Shown piece after piece: positions 1 through 7,349 of a stretch of DNA of 9,492 bases (within the stretch, counting starts at the first letter, position 1; the number at the start of each line of letters is the position of its first letter). The DNA lies in contig JAUWIE010000034.1 of NCBI GenBank assembly GCA_030605515.1, positions 1 through 9,492 of the forward strand. The letters are read 5' to 3'. A program made the translations under genes and the position numbers. Origin of the DNA: Thermoplasmatota archaeon. Lineage in GTDB: Archaea; Thermoplasmatota; E2; DHVEG-1. The notes beneath the pieces were generated by a model that saw nothing but the letters and a program-made list of their open reading frames with translations, was not told where the DNA came from and searched no databases.

Positions 1-1
1 A

Positions 2-259
2 AATCCTTATAAATACATGATAGGAACCTTAACCATAGTATACAATCATCATGACCATGACGTCCAACATAATATTACCCATATCCAACATCACACCCCT
101 CGTCTGATAAGAGGCACGATGCATATACATATTGACCAAGACAACTGTCTTGAAGTTTTAGTATTAGAAGGGAAAGTAAAACTTATCAAACAATTAGCTG
201 ACAATATCATAGCAACAAAAGGAGTAAAACACGGAAAACTGGTTATCACCCAAGATTAG
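2..259 (+). CDS. nikR: Nickel-responsive transcriptional regulator NikR, C-terminal part (5' end outside window)
   Basis: This is the nickel-sensing, ACT-like C-terminal domain of NikR, a ribbon-helix-helix repressor that shuts off nickel uptake or nickel-enzyme genes when Ni(II) is plentiful. The family's nickel ligands are all visible: the His of the QHH motif (codon 89-91), the His-Ile-His pair (122-124 and 128-130) and the Cys of DNCLEV (146-148). The ending ADNIIATKGVKHGKL is also typical of the family. The N-terminal DNA-binding domain is missing because the gene begins before the window. The frame stays open upstream of the ATG at 17, so that ATG is probably internal and not a start. 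The gene converges on hypF and overlaps its stop by 14 bases. A nickel sensor beside a [NiFe]-hydrogenase maturation gene makes biological sense. The family call is firm; the target genes cannot be seen here. Confidence 0.9.
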   Translation, partial: NPYKYMIGTLTIVYNHHDHDVQHNITHIQHHTPRLIRGTMHIHIDQDNCLEVLVLEGKVKLIKQLADNIIATKGVKHGKLVITQD

Positions 260-2423
260 CTAAATACGCCTGCCCATAACAAATACCGCCATCACCACAG
301 GGTATCTCTTTATTCACAAGGACACCGTTATTAATCATAAATTCAGAGATCATCCTATTGTATGCGACACCTCCAGAGAACACAATAGGGATATTATCTT
401 TCTTATTTGCTTGTTTTGCTATCGCTAACAGACCGCTAGCTAGATACATCTGAGCAGTAGCTGTAAGTTGTCCTTTTTCTCTATTGATGTTATTTAATAG
501 AAATTCAAACAAGTGGGTAGTCATGAGAACTTTTTTCCCATTTTTATGTAAGATAATCGGTTCAAAATTTAACGGTTTTGTGGCAACGCTTTCAAGAATC
601 ATGGCAGGTCTCCCATCATAGGTTCTTTTATCACAGATTCCTAATAGGGCAGAGACTGCATCAAGTATCCTTCCACTACTAGTTGTATATGGTGTGTTAA
701 ACTTGCTCTGTAAAACCTTTAGATATAACCCTGTTTCTTTTTCATCAAATAACCCAAGTTTCAAAAGATCTTTTTCATTCAAGAACTTGGAAAGAATTCC
801 AAATAGCATTTTTTTGGGGTAGATTGTAGCAGAGTCACCACCAAGTTGTGGTTGTTCTTCAAGATGCCCTACCCGTTTAAAGTTATTTCCTTGATTCACC
901 TTGAAAACTTCTCCGCCCCATATTTTACCATCATCGCCATATCCTAATCCATCCATTGCAATTCCAACATACTCCTTTATGTTGTGTTCTGCTGCTACAC
1001 TAGCAACATGGGCTTTATGATGTTGTATTTGAATTAGTTTGGCATTGTATCTATCTGTTAATTCCCTTGCAAAAATTGTTGAATTATAGTTTGGATGAAG
1101 GTCACATACAACTATCTTTGGTTTTAATCTCGTAAGTTTGATAAATCGGTAAACAGTATCTTTGAGGAAATTAATGGTTTCAAATTTTGAGGTTTCACCA
1201 ACGTACTGAGAGAGAAAGCATTTATCTTTTTTAGCGGTACATATGACATTGTTTAATTCTGCACCCACAGCAATTGTATCCTGACATTGTATTGGGAGTT
1301 TTATAGGAATTGGCGTATAGCCTCTTGAACGTCTGAGATAAAACGTTTTATTGTGAATTACTTTTAGTACGGAGTCGTCGCATCGGTTCACAATTTTTCG
1401 TTCATGTGTTAAAAAATAGTTACCAAGTTTTTCAGTGATTGACACTGGTTCTCCTGGGATGTTACAGGATGTCATCACAAGTGGTATATTGATGAAATCA
1501 AACATGAGATAATGTAATGCTGTGTACGGAAGCATAACACCAATAGTATCAAGTTCTGAGACTTTTTTAAAAGCATTCTGTTTCTTTTTTTTGAGTACCA
1601 CAATTGGTCGCTTAGGGTTACAAAGTAATTCTTTTTCTATTTGGGAGATATATGCAATTTGTTCAACCATTTTGATATCTCTAGCCATTATCGCAAAGGA
1701 TTTATAAGGCCGATGTAACATGGTTCTTACCTTCTCAACATGTTCATCATCAGTTAATGAGCATATATGAAACCCTCCGACTCCCTTAATTGAAAGGATC
1801 TCCCCGGATCTAATAAGATCTATTGATTTTTTGATTGTCTTAACATCGGAATCTTCACTTATATCTACATCATTGTTTAGTAACCTCAGTTTAGGGCCAC
1901 AATCTTTACATGCAACTGTTTGCGCATGATATCTTCTATCAAGTGGATTAGTATATTCTGCTTTACATTTAGAGCACATCTTAAATTCATTCATAGACGT
2001 CAAAGGTCTATCATATGGATAATCTTCTATCATTGAAAATCTTGGACCACAGTTTGTGCATGTGATGAAATAATAAGCATGTCTTCGGTCTTTCTTATTT
2101 CTTAGTTCGCTTAGGCAATCGTTACACATGAAGATATCTGCAGGGAGTTCTGTTTCACCTTCCGAATATGTGCTTTTTAGAATTGAAAAATCAGAAAACT
2201 GTTTTTTTGATTTCATCTCTTCAACAGTGTAGTCTGTGATTTTTGCAAGTGGGGGAAGATCGGTTAGTTTTTTTATGAAATCGTTATCATTAATTATGAT
2301 TTCAACACCGTTACCAGTGTTTTTTACTGATCCCCGAAGGTTATTTTCTTTTGCTTTCCTGTAAATATATGGCCTGAAACCAACGCCTTGTACGACTCCT
2401 TGTACGAATATTTTATACATCAT
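246..2423 (-). CDS. hypF: Carbamoyltransferase HypF, [NiFe]-hydrogenase maturation
   Basis: HypF uses carbamoyl phosphate and ATP to make a carbamoyl adenylate and passes the carbamoyl group to the HypE C-terminal Cys, where it becomes the cyanide ligand of the hydrogenase Fe. It is cytoplasmic. All domains are present in order. The acylphosphatase domain has GVGFRP (Arg17) and Asn35. Two zinc-finger motifs follow: C100-x2-C103-x18-C122-x2-C125 and C150-x2-C153-x18-C172-x2-C175. Then comes a YrdC-like nucleotide-binding domain from about residue 195 (KGVGGFH), and last a Kae1-like domain with the metal site HHKAH, MDGLGYGDDG and a GDGGICYGQA ending. At 725 residues it is close to the usual length (about 750) and looks intact. 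Two adjacent ATGs (2421-2423 and 2418-2420) are possible starts; there is no Shine-Dalgarno, but a TATA-like box lies about 30 bases upstream, suggesting a nearly leaderless mRNA. No hydrogenase or other hyp gene is in the window. Confidence 0.96.
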   Translation of the reverse strand: MMYKIFVQGVVQGVGFRPYIYRKAKENNLRGSVKNTGNGVEIIINDNDFIKKLTDLPPLAKITDYTVEEMKSKKQFSDFSILKSTYSEGETELPADIFMCNDCLSELRNKKDRRHAYYFITCTNCGPRFSMIEDYPYDRPLTSMNEFKMCSKCKAEYTNPLDRRYHAQTVACKDCGPKLRLLNNDVDISEDSDVKTIKKSIDLIRSGEILSIKGVGGFHICSLTDDEHVEKVRTMLHRPYKSFAIMARDIKMVEQIAYISQIEKELLCNPKRPIVVLKKKKQNAFKKVSELDTIGVMLPYTALHYLMFDFINIPLVMTSCNIPGEPVSITEKLGNYFLTHERKIVNRCDDSVLKVIHNKTFYLRRSRGYTPIPIKLPIQCQDTIAVGAELNNVICTAKKDKCFLSQYVGETSKFETINFLKDTVYRFIKLTRLKPKIVVCDLHPNYNSTIFARELTDRYNAKLIQIQHHKAHVASVAAEHNIKEYVGIAMDGLGYGDDGKIWGGEVFKVNQGNNFKRVGHLEEQPQLGGDSATIYPKKMLFGILSKFLNEKDLLKLGLFDEKETGLYLKVLQSKFNTPYTTSSGRILDAVSALLGICDKRTYDGRPAMILESVATKPLNFEPIILHKNGKKVLMTTHLFEFLLNNINREKGQLTATAQMYLASGLLAIAKQANKKDNIPIVFSGGVAYNRMISEFMINNGVLVNKEIPCGDGGICYGQAYLANLG

Positions 2424-2446
2424 TACTATGTGTGCATGAGCATATA

Positions 2447-2459
2447 GATATAAAATAAT
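2447..2459 (-). promoter_or_regulatory. Candidate TATA box of hypF
   Basis: Read on the minus strand, this AT-only stretch contains TATTTTATA about 26-34 bases upstream of the hypF ATG. That spacing would put transcription start within a few bases of the start codon. No Shine-Dalgarno precedes hypF, which fits leaderless translation. The region is AT-rich throughout, so chance matches are likely. Confidence 0.4.
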
Positions 2460-2465
2460 TTTTAG

Positions 2466-2472
2466 AAAAAAA
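2466..2472 (-). terminator. Candidate oligo-T terminator after the Cys-rich small ORF
   Basis: Seven A on the plus strand give a run of seven T on the minus strand, about 48 bases beyond the stop of the small ORF and just before the hypF TATA candidate. Archaeal RNA polymerase can terminate at such T-runs without a hairpin. The position suggests that the small ORF and hypF are separate transcription units. Confidence 0.4.
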
Positions 2473-2519
2473 CGTTTATTCTGATATTGATTTTATTTAT
2501 TATGATCCTAACAATAAAA

Positions 2520-2639
2520 CTAGCAATTTCCACAGGCTTTCTCTTTTGTGTTGCAGCGGCAAAACTTGTGATTGCTATCATTACAAGTGTAAAGTTTCTT
2601 TTTGTCTTTCATATAAGAACCTGTAATCTTTATGTTCAT
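2520..2639 (-). CDS. Small cysteine-rich protein (39 aa), probable metal binder, unknown function
   Basis: This short frame fills most of the gap between hypF and the radical SAM gene. It encodes 39 residues rich in Lys, with Cys at 19, 27, 29, 36 and 39 and His at 24. The spacing C-x7-C-x-C-x6-C-x2-C resembles small zinc-ribbon or metal-binding peptides, although I do not recognise the family. The ATG at 2637-2639 was chosen because TATA-like sequences at 2659-2679 would start transcription at or just before it. An in-frame ATG at 2610-2612 would give a 30-residue protein holding the whole Cys-rich part, with only a weak AGG upstream. A T-run lies about 48 bases downstream. It is too short for coding statistics, so support rests on the non-random Cys pattern, the TAG stop directly after the last Cys, and the flanking signals. 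With nikR and hypF close by, a metal-handling role is possible but unproven. Confidence 0.5.
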   Translation of the reverse strand: MNIKITGSYMKDKKKLYTCNDSNHKFCRCNTKEKACGNC

Positions 2640-2658
2640 AGAAATGTGTAGAATTAGG

Positions 2659-2679
2659 TGATGTATATGATAAAATAAA
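2659..2679 (-). promoter_or_regulatory. Candidate TATA region of the Cys-rich small ORF
   Basis: On the minus strand this reads TTTATTTTAT followed by CATATACAT. The first part is centred about 35 bases and the second about 26 bases upstream of the ATG at 2639, so either could drive a leaderless or nearly leaderless transcript. AT-rich context lowers the certainty. Confidence 0.35.
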
Positions 2680-2717
2680 GATTCCAATGACGAAAAATCT
2701 TCAAACCATTAGTAATT

Positions 2718-2741
2718 CCAAGTTTTTGATGTAAAAATTGG
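2718..2741. repeat. Imperfect inverted repeat in the gap after the radical SAM gene
   Basis: CCAA (2718-2721) plus TTTTT (2723-2727) can pair with AAAAA (2733-2737) plus TTGG (2738-2741), with one bulged G and a 5-base loop. It lies 65 bases beyond the radical SAM stop and could be part of that gene's 3' end. The stem is mostly A-T pairs, so it may be chance. The rest of 2640-2805 holds no recognisable gene, only frames of 15 codons or fewer. Confidence 0.25.
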
Positions 2742-2805
2742 TTTCTTTCTCATTTTTTATATTCAGAACTACTAGTCAATACATACACTCATTATTATCT
2801 GTTGT

Positions 2806-3924
2806 TTATAATGGTAAAGGTATTCTTTCAACCTCTAGTCCATCTGCAGTTGGATACTCCTCTATCATAAAACATTGCATCCCACGTTTTTTTAGAGTAT
2901 CTGCTATTTTTTTAAGAATCCATAGACCAATTTCAATTCTTTTTTTTTCATTATTTAAAGAGATATAATTATCTGAAATATTGAATTCCTGCTTTAACGA
3001 GCTGATAACTTTTTCTAATGACATAGTTTTTTGAAGGTAAATGACGCCTTTCAGAAGGGTTCCCTCATCACTTATTATTTCATGATCACAAGCGATATTA
3101 CTTGCTCTTCGTTTAATTCTATTTTTTAGTTGAATTCCATCTTTAAAAGATGATGAACAATAATGAACGCCAACATTCATTTTCTCATTAGAAATCATCT
3201 TTAAAATTTGATATGCACTGTTCTGGCTATCCCTTGCAGCTGCTGAAATATCATCTTTTACAGAAAAATTATGATTTTTTAACAACTCACAATTACGTTC
3301 AGAAAACTCAAGTTCATTTAGGTTAATCCATTTTATCCCAATATCATCTGCCCATTTTATTAATGAAAAAATTTCATCAGTCATCATTGGAATAACTGGT
3401 ATTTCTATTGCAACATCGACAGAAGCTCTTAATGATTTTTTAATTGATGATAAAATCGGGCTTTCATCCATTTTATTCCAATGTTCTAGATTAGGATGAA
3501 ACCTAATTTCGTCAAGACCCTCAGAGACTAAATCATCTATGTGCTCACTATTCTTAAGACCTGATGTATAAAGATGAATATGAAAATTCTGCCCAAATGT
3601 ATTCTTTAGTAGAGATATATACTTTTTAGTTCGACTCCAAACAACTAGAGGATCTCCACCAGTTATACCAGCACCAGCAGCATCAATATATTCTGCTTCA
3701 AGTATCAACTTATCTGTATCATTTTCGTTATCAAGTTCCCATTCATCTGCAAAGATCCGATCCGTTCCACCTTTTTCAAAACTAAGTGGACAGTAATAAC
3801 ACTTTGTAGGACATAATCCGGTGATCAAAACAACAAGTTTTGAACCATGAGCACACATTTTACAAGCAGGTGATAGAGGCTCTATATATTTGCTTTCATT
3901 AAGCCAGCTAGTTATCTTCTTCAT
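2806..3924 (-). CDS. Radical SAM protein, COG2108-like (function unknown)
   Basis: This 372-residue protein has the radical SAM cluster motif C38-x3-C42-x2-C45 (LCPTKCYYCPLS), whose three Cys bind the [4Fe-4S] cluster that cleaves S-adenosylmethionine. GGDP at 89-92 corresponds to the family's GGEP motif that contacts SAM. A second Cys pair, C21-x2-C24, stands just before the cluster motif, and more Cys lie near residues 256 and 275, so an extra metal or cluster site is possible. The N-terminal layout and the sequence around the cluster match COG2108, a largely archaeal set described as related to pyruvate formate-lyase activating enzyme; its reaction is not known to me. The start lies 3 bases after the radB stop, which is doubled (TAATAA), and AAGGTGG within the radB end could act as its Shine-Dalgarno, so the two are probably co-transcribed and translationally coupled. 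The radical SAM assignment is firm; the substrate is open. Confidence 0.88.
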   Translation of the reverse strand: MKKITSWLNESKYIEPLSPACKMCAHGSKLVVLITGLCPTKCYYCPLSFEKGGTDRIFADEWELDNENDTDKLILEAEYIDAAGAGITGGDPLVVWSRTKKYISLLKNTFGQNFHIHLYTSGLKNSEHIDDLVSEGLDEIRFHPNLEHWNKMDESPILSSIKKSLRASVDVAIEIPVIPMMTDEIFSLIKWADDIGIKWINLNELEFSERNCELLKNHNFSVKDDISAAARDSQNSAYQILKMISNEKMNVGVHYCSSSFKDGIQLKNRIKRRASNIACDHEIISDEGTLLKGVIYLQKTMSLEKVISSLKQEFNISDNYISLNNEKKRIEIGLWILKKIADTLKKRGMQCFMIEEYPTADGLEVERIPLPL

Positions 3925-3927
3925 TTA

Positions 3928-4584
3928 TTAAACCAAACCACCTTGAGTAATAGTAAAAAATGTTTTTTTTCCCTCAGGCTGAGATCTATGTTTCATGATA
4001 CTTACCTGGCGTTTACCTAACCCTATCTTCTCAAGTTTGATTACAGTTTTAATCATATGTTCAGTATCTCTGTTTGTAAATGGCTTTATTTCACCATTTT
4101 TATCGGTATATACTTGTTCAGTTATAATTGCTGAAAGATCCTTTTCCCTCACAGCAATCTGTAGATTTGCTATCTGCCTCATATAAGAACGCATAGTGCC
4201 TTCTTTATCATCTTCTAAATGTATACGATAAAACAAGTTTATCGTATCAACAATAATAAGATCAGCATTATCTATTTTTATGGCACTGTTAATCATTTTT
4301 TCTTGAGACTCAAGAGAAGTTGGCCGAAAGAACAAAATGTTATTTAAAATTTTTTTATAATCATAATCATTAGTACATATCTGATTTAATCTTTCTATAG
4401 AAACACCTTCGCTATCCACATAAGCAACTTTTTTACCAGCAGCAGCACATTCTCTAGCTGCTTGAAGACAAATATTTGTCTTACCAGTACCTGCCTCACC
4501 ATATATTTCAGTTATTGTGCTTTTTTCAAGTCCCCCGCCCAATAATTCATCAAGAGGTTTACATTCGAGTTTTAAGCGTTTCAT
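3928..4584 (-). CDS. radB: DNA repair and recombination protein RadB
   Basis: RadB is a euryarchaeal RecA/RadA paralogue consisting mainly of the ATPase core. It binds ssDNA and is thought to assist RadA in homologous recombination. From the start chosen here (218 residues), the N-terminus KPLDELLGGGLEKSTITEIY is followed by the Walker A motif GEAGTGKT (29-36) and the Walker B strand LIIVD (109-113). The protein ends shortly after the C-terminal core strands, as RadB does, and lacks RadA's N-terminal helix-hairpin-helix domain. The frame is open back to an ATG at 4636-4638, but the extra 18 residues are hydrophobic and unlike the family; the ATG at 4582-4584 gives the usual length and has a TATA candidate about 30 bases upstream. 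The radical SAM gene follows after only 3 bases. Confidence 0.93.
   Translation of the reverse strand: MKRLKLECKPLDELLGGGLEKSTITEIYGEAGTGKTNICLQAARECAAAGKKVAYVDSEGVSIERLNQICTNDYDYKKILNNILFFRPTSLESQEKMINSAIKIDNADLIIVDTINLFYRIHLEDDKEGTMRSYMRQIANLQIAVREKDLSAIITEQVYTDKNGEIKPFTNRDTEHMIKTVIKLEKIGLGKRQVSIMKHRSQPEGKKTFFTITQGGLV
3938..3944 (-). promoter_or_regulatory. Shine-Dalgarno-like site for the radical SAM gene, inside the radB end
   Basis: AAGGTGG on the minus strand lies 13 bases before the radical SAM ATG, within the last codons of radB. GGTG matches the archaeal anti-Shine-Dalgarno, which pairs with AGGAGGTGAT. With only 3 bases between the genes, this fits reinitiation from one mRNA. Confidence 0.45.
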
Positions 4585-4608
4585 CTTAAAACAGGTCAGT
4601 AATACAGA

Positions 4609-4619
4609 GAATAAAAATG
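4609..4619 (-). promoter_or_regulatory. Candidate TATA box of radB
   Basis: On the minus strand CATTTTTATT is centred about 30 bases upstream of the ATG at 4584, placing transcription start a few bases from that codon. This supports the shorter RadB start. The same T-run could also help end the upstream ttuA transcript. Confidence 0.4.
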
Positions 4620-4647
4620 TTTTTGAAAAATATAACATAGTGAGAGA

Positions 4648-5559
4648 TTATGATATTCTATTTTTAAGTATACATGCCTTACAAATATTTTGTGAAGTAG
4701 GTTCACTGCATTTTTGACATTCATTTAACTTAGCTGGTGGATATTTCTCCAGCAGTAAATCTTTGATGTTTTCATAGCTATTTAAAATACTGTGTCGTGT
4801 TCCAGGATGTCCATATTCAAGATCATCAATTATATCACGGAAATACCCACGTAGTGCATTAGTTGAATATGGACATATTCCATCATGATAATCAATATTT
4901 TTCATAATTGCATATAGCGCTACTTCTTTTTCAGGTATACTTATAAGAGGAAGCATACGAGGTATTAGACCAGGTTGAATTTTTCTATGTGGACCAAGAC
5001 GAGCAAGTTTCTGAGTATCACCGTTTACAAAATTCATTAGTATCGATTGAGCCATATCATCTAAGTTATGTCCGGTAATAAGCTTATTTATTCCAAGCTC
5101 CTTAGATTTTTTATTAAGACACAGTCGTCTGAAAACCCCACAATAACTACACTCACTTTGGTTATTATCTTTAGTTGTTATTTCATCCATTGTTTTTCCA
5201 ACCATGTCTTTAAAAGTTACAATATGATGTTTTATCCCAAGTTTTTTACAGTTTTTTCTAACAAAATTTATGCTTTCATCTCTGTAACCCAGTATTCCTT
5301 CATCAACTGTGAGAGCAATTAGTTCAACATTTGCTCTTTTTGAAAAAATATCATTTGCAATATATAGTGCTACAGTGCTATCCTTACCACCAGATATAGC
5401 GACAGCAATTCTACAGTTATCCTCTGTTTTCCCTTGTTTTTTAATGTCTTTTTTAACTCTTCTTTCAAAATACGAAATGAAGTGATCTTTACAAAGATGT
5501 GTTCCATTGTATCGTATAAATGTTACTGCAGGTTTCATACATTTACTACATATCTTCAT
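4648..5559 (-). CDS. tRNA 2-thiouridine synthetase, TtuA/NcsA-like (TIGR00269 type)
   Basis: This 303-residue enzyme belongs to the ATP-PPi group of tRNA sulfur transferases, which adenylate a uridine (position 34 or 54) and replace its oxygen with sulfur. An N-terminal zinc finger uses C4, C7, C23 and H26. The PP-loop SGGKDS at 56-61 binds ATP. C137-x2-C140 and C229 (GICPY) match the three Cys that hold the catalytic [4Fe-4S] cluster in TtuA. The motif TGHNLDD (162-168) is conserved, and a C-terminal zinc finger uses C281, C284, C293 and C296. Everything needed for activity is present and the length is normal. Whether it acts on U34 (NcsA role) or U54 (TtuA role) cannot be told from sequence alone, so no symbol is given. 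There is no Shine-Dalgarno; a strong TATA candidate 24 bases upstream implies a leaderless mRNA. It follows pheT by 34 bases. Confidence 0.92.
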   Translation of the reverse strand: MKICSKCMKPAVTFIRYNGTHLCKDHFISYFERRVKKDIKKQGKTEDNCRIAVAISGGKDSTVALYIANDIFSKRANVELIALTVDEGILGYRDESINFVRKNCKKLGIKHHIVTFKDMVGKTMDEITTKDNNQSECSYCGVFRRLCLNKKSKELGINKLITGHNLDDMAQSILMNFVNGDTQKLARLGPHRKIQPGLIPRMLPLISIPEKEVALYAIMKNIDYHDGICPYSTNALRGYFRDIIDDLEYGHPGTRHSILNSYENIKDLLLEKYPPAKLNECQKCSEPTSQNICKACILKNRIS

Positions 5560-5575
5560 CTAAAAAGAGGAATAG

Positions 5576-5589
5576 TATATATATAAAAA
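5576..5589 (-). promoter_or_regulatory. TATA box of the ttuA/ncsA-like gene
   Basis: TTTTTATATATATA on the minus strand is the best TATA match in the window and is centred about 24 bases from the ATG. It sits entirely in the 34-base gap after the pheT stop. The gene can therefore be transcribed independently of pheT, and the T-run in it may also end the pheT mRNA. Confidence 0.6.
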
Positions 5590-5593
5590 TAGT

Positions 5594-7234
5594 TTATTGA
5601 TTGAAAAGACTATCTGCTTGAATCTCAAATGCAATTATAGGATGTTCTAGCTCAAACCCAGTAATTGTTTTAGGATGAAGCTCACCAAAAAAACCAATTT
5701 CTTTACTATTTGAAATAATTGATGCGCATCTACCCTTTACAAAACCAGGGTGAATCATATTTTTGATACCAAATTTCAATCCTACATCTCTTAAAACAGC
5801 CTCTACTAAAGATTTACATTCAGTAAAATTCGCTTTAGCATCTATCTTAGCAGCACCTAGTTTATGCTGATTCTTGGCGTTTTTATCACCTACTATACCA
5901 ACTTCAAAAATCTGCTGAGGTAACGAATGATGTCTATTCTCACTTAAAATTTTTAACAGAGAGGGGATAAGACCAACACGCAGACAAGAATATTCCTCAC
6001 CAATTGGGTTTTCAATCTGAACTCTGTCACCAACTTTTAATCCCATACTCCCAAATTCATCTTCTTCATTTGAAATAGTAAACGTAGTAACCTCATTAAA
6101 ACCCAATCCAATCATAATATCTCTAAGACCATCATATAGAGATTGTTTAGGAATAATTCCACCAAATGTTAACGATTTTGGAAAATCAGTTTCAAATTTA
6201 TCATAACCATAACCAACAGAAACATCCTCAACTAGATCTACATCATGTAAAATATCAGTTCGCCAACGAGGAGTTTCAACGTTTAATTCATCATTTTCAA
6301 CTTCAGAGGCATTATGTCCCATTTTTTCAAGACACATACTGATTTCTTTTCCAGACATATCCGTCCCAAGGATTTTATTTACATATTTTATCGATAATGA
6401 TCTCTTAGTTGGAGTTAAATCAGGTGAAATATATTGATTTCCCTCATCACAAACTGTAGTACTAAAAATCTGTCCACCTCGCTCAGCAAGTGCAGTTACT
6501 ATTATGTTTAAAGCATAATTAATAGCTTTTTGATCCATTCCTGTAACATCAATAAAAAGATTGGTGGTAAATGGTGTAACTTCAGTCAAAATACCATTGA
6601 TTATCGGTGGAAACGAAAGCACATTGTTATTAGAATCAACAATCAAAGGATATTTATCAGAACCTTCTAAAATATGAGCGTAATCAACACCTTTTTCATG
6701 CTTAGTAAGAATCTCACGAAGAGTCATCGATTCTACCTTAGCTAATGGAACAAACTCGACAGAATCTGGGTCAACTGCTCTATAAATAAATGGAGGTTCT
6801 ACATTATTAAAATCATGAACACCAATAGCAACCTTTTTCCGATTTCTACCAAGTCCAAAATGAAGTTTCTCCTGAAGATCCATCAAAGATGCTATGAGCT
6901 CATCAGCCATAGTAACATTTTTCACAAGAGCAGTCGTCACAAAAGGTCTAACTTTTTTAACAGTTTGTTCAACATTTAAGGTTATGTCAGATTTCTCAAT
7001 TTTATATTTTTTCAATCCTGTTTGAAAATTAAAAAATGCTCTTGTAGCACGTGCAATTCCCTCAACAGATGCTAAATCAGGTCTATCTGGAAAAAACTCT
7101 ATACTTAGCTCGTCACCTTCAGCTTTATCAAAATCAGCTCCTATCATAGGTAGTTTTTCAATTAATTCTTCTTTTGAGATTTTATATCCAAGGAGATTGA
7201 TATAGTCATTATAGTCAAACGTTACAACTGGCAT
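5594..7234 (-). CDS. pheT: Phenylalanyl-tRNA synthetase beta subunit, archaeal type
   Basis: PheT forms the alpha2-beta2 enzyme that charges tRNA-Phe with phenylalanine; the beta chain supplies tRNA contacts and the B3/B4 editing domain. From the ATG at 7232-7234 the protein has 546 residues, the usual size for the short archaeal/eukaryotic form, and begins MPVVTFDYNDYINLLGYKIS, a typical archaeal PheT N-terminus. Further family segments are FFPDRPDLASVEG, KVAIGVHDFNNVEPPF, the B5 segment RWRTDILHDVDLVEDV and the C-terminal core with IENPIGEEYSCLR. The frame extends 24 codons further up to an ATG at 7306, but that stretch does not resemble the family, and a TATA candidate falls inside it. The alpha-subunit gene pheS is not in this window. 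It is transcribed divergently from the peptidase gene. Confidence 0.95.
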   Translation of the reverse strand: MPVVTFDYNDYINLLGYKISKEELIEKLPMIGADFDKAEGDELSIEFFPDRPDLASVEGIARATRAFFNFQTGLKKYKIEKSDITLNVEQTVKKVRPFVTTALVKNVTMADELIASLMDLQEKLHFGLGRNRKKVAIGVHDFNNVEPPFIYRAVDPDSVEFVPLAKVESMTLREILTKHEKGVDYAHILEGSDKYPLIVDSNNNVLSFPPIINGILTEVTPFTTNLFIDVTGMDQKAINYALNIIVTALAERGGQIFSTTVCDEGNQYISPDLTPTKRSLSIKYVNKILGTDMSGKEISMCLEKMGHNASEVENDELNVETPRWRTDILHDVDLVEDVSVGYGYDKFETDFPKSLTFGGIIPKQSLYDGLRDIMIGLGFNEVTTFTISNEEDEFGSMGLKVGDRVQIENPIGEEYSCLRVGLIPSLLKILSENRHHSLPQQIFEVGIVGDKNAKNQHKLGAAKIDAKANFTECKSLVEAVLRDVGLKFGIKNMIHPGFVKGRCASIISNSKEIGFFGELHPKTITGFELEHPIIAFEIQADSLFNQ

Positions 7235-7256
7235 ATTGAAAGTGAAATATGTTTTT

Positions 7257-7267
7257 GGTATATTTGG
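7257..7267 (-). promoter_or_regulatory. Candidate TATA box of pheT
   Basis: CCAAATATACC on the minus strand is centred about 28 bases upstream of the ATG at 7234. No Shine-Dalgarno precedes that ATG, which fits a leaderless transcript and supports the shorter start. Confidence 0.4.
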
Positions 7268-7344
7268 TTTTGGTGAGTAAATGTCAAAATTTTTCCATAG
7301 GAACACTTAAATCTATGTTTTTAATATAGCTAACAAATTATATT

Positions 7345-7349
7345 GGAGG
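7345..7349 (+). promoter_or_regulatory. Shine-Dalgarno GGAGG of the C10 peptidase gene
   Basis: GGAGG lies 11 bases before the ATG at 7361, slightly long spacing but a full match to the archaeal anti-Shine-Dalgarno. It decides the start: the TTG at 7343 overlaps this site and can be excluded. AT-rich TATA candidates precede it at about 7307-7316 and 7319-7329. Confidence 0.55.

Noticed and set aside
1522..1707. 61-codon plus-strand frame inside hypF
   Set aside because: It is antisense to the YrdC-like part of an intact hypF and has no features of its own. The same reasoning removes plus frames at 2738-2968, 3995-4186, 4517-4717 and 5068-5322.
2424..2520. NikR operator upstream of hypF
   Set aside because: No GTATGA/TCATAC-type palindrome or other convincing long dyad was seen; a 5-base dyad (TTATT/AATAA) is expected by chance in such AT-rich DNA.
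2658..2700. Possible C/D-box guide RNA (GTGATGT)
   Set aside because: Only a near match to box C was found, with no CTGA box D at a suitable distance.
4585..4638. 18-codon N-terminal extension of RadB
   Set aside because: It is hydrophobic and not family-like, and it overlaps the TATA candidate; the shorter start gives the usual RadB length.
7235..7306. 24-codon N-terminal extension of PheT
   Set aside because: It does not resemble archaeal PheT, whose N-terminus matches the ATG at 7232-7234, and it contains the TATA candidate.
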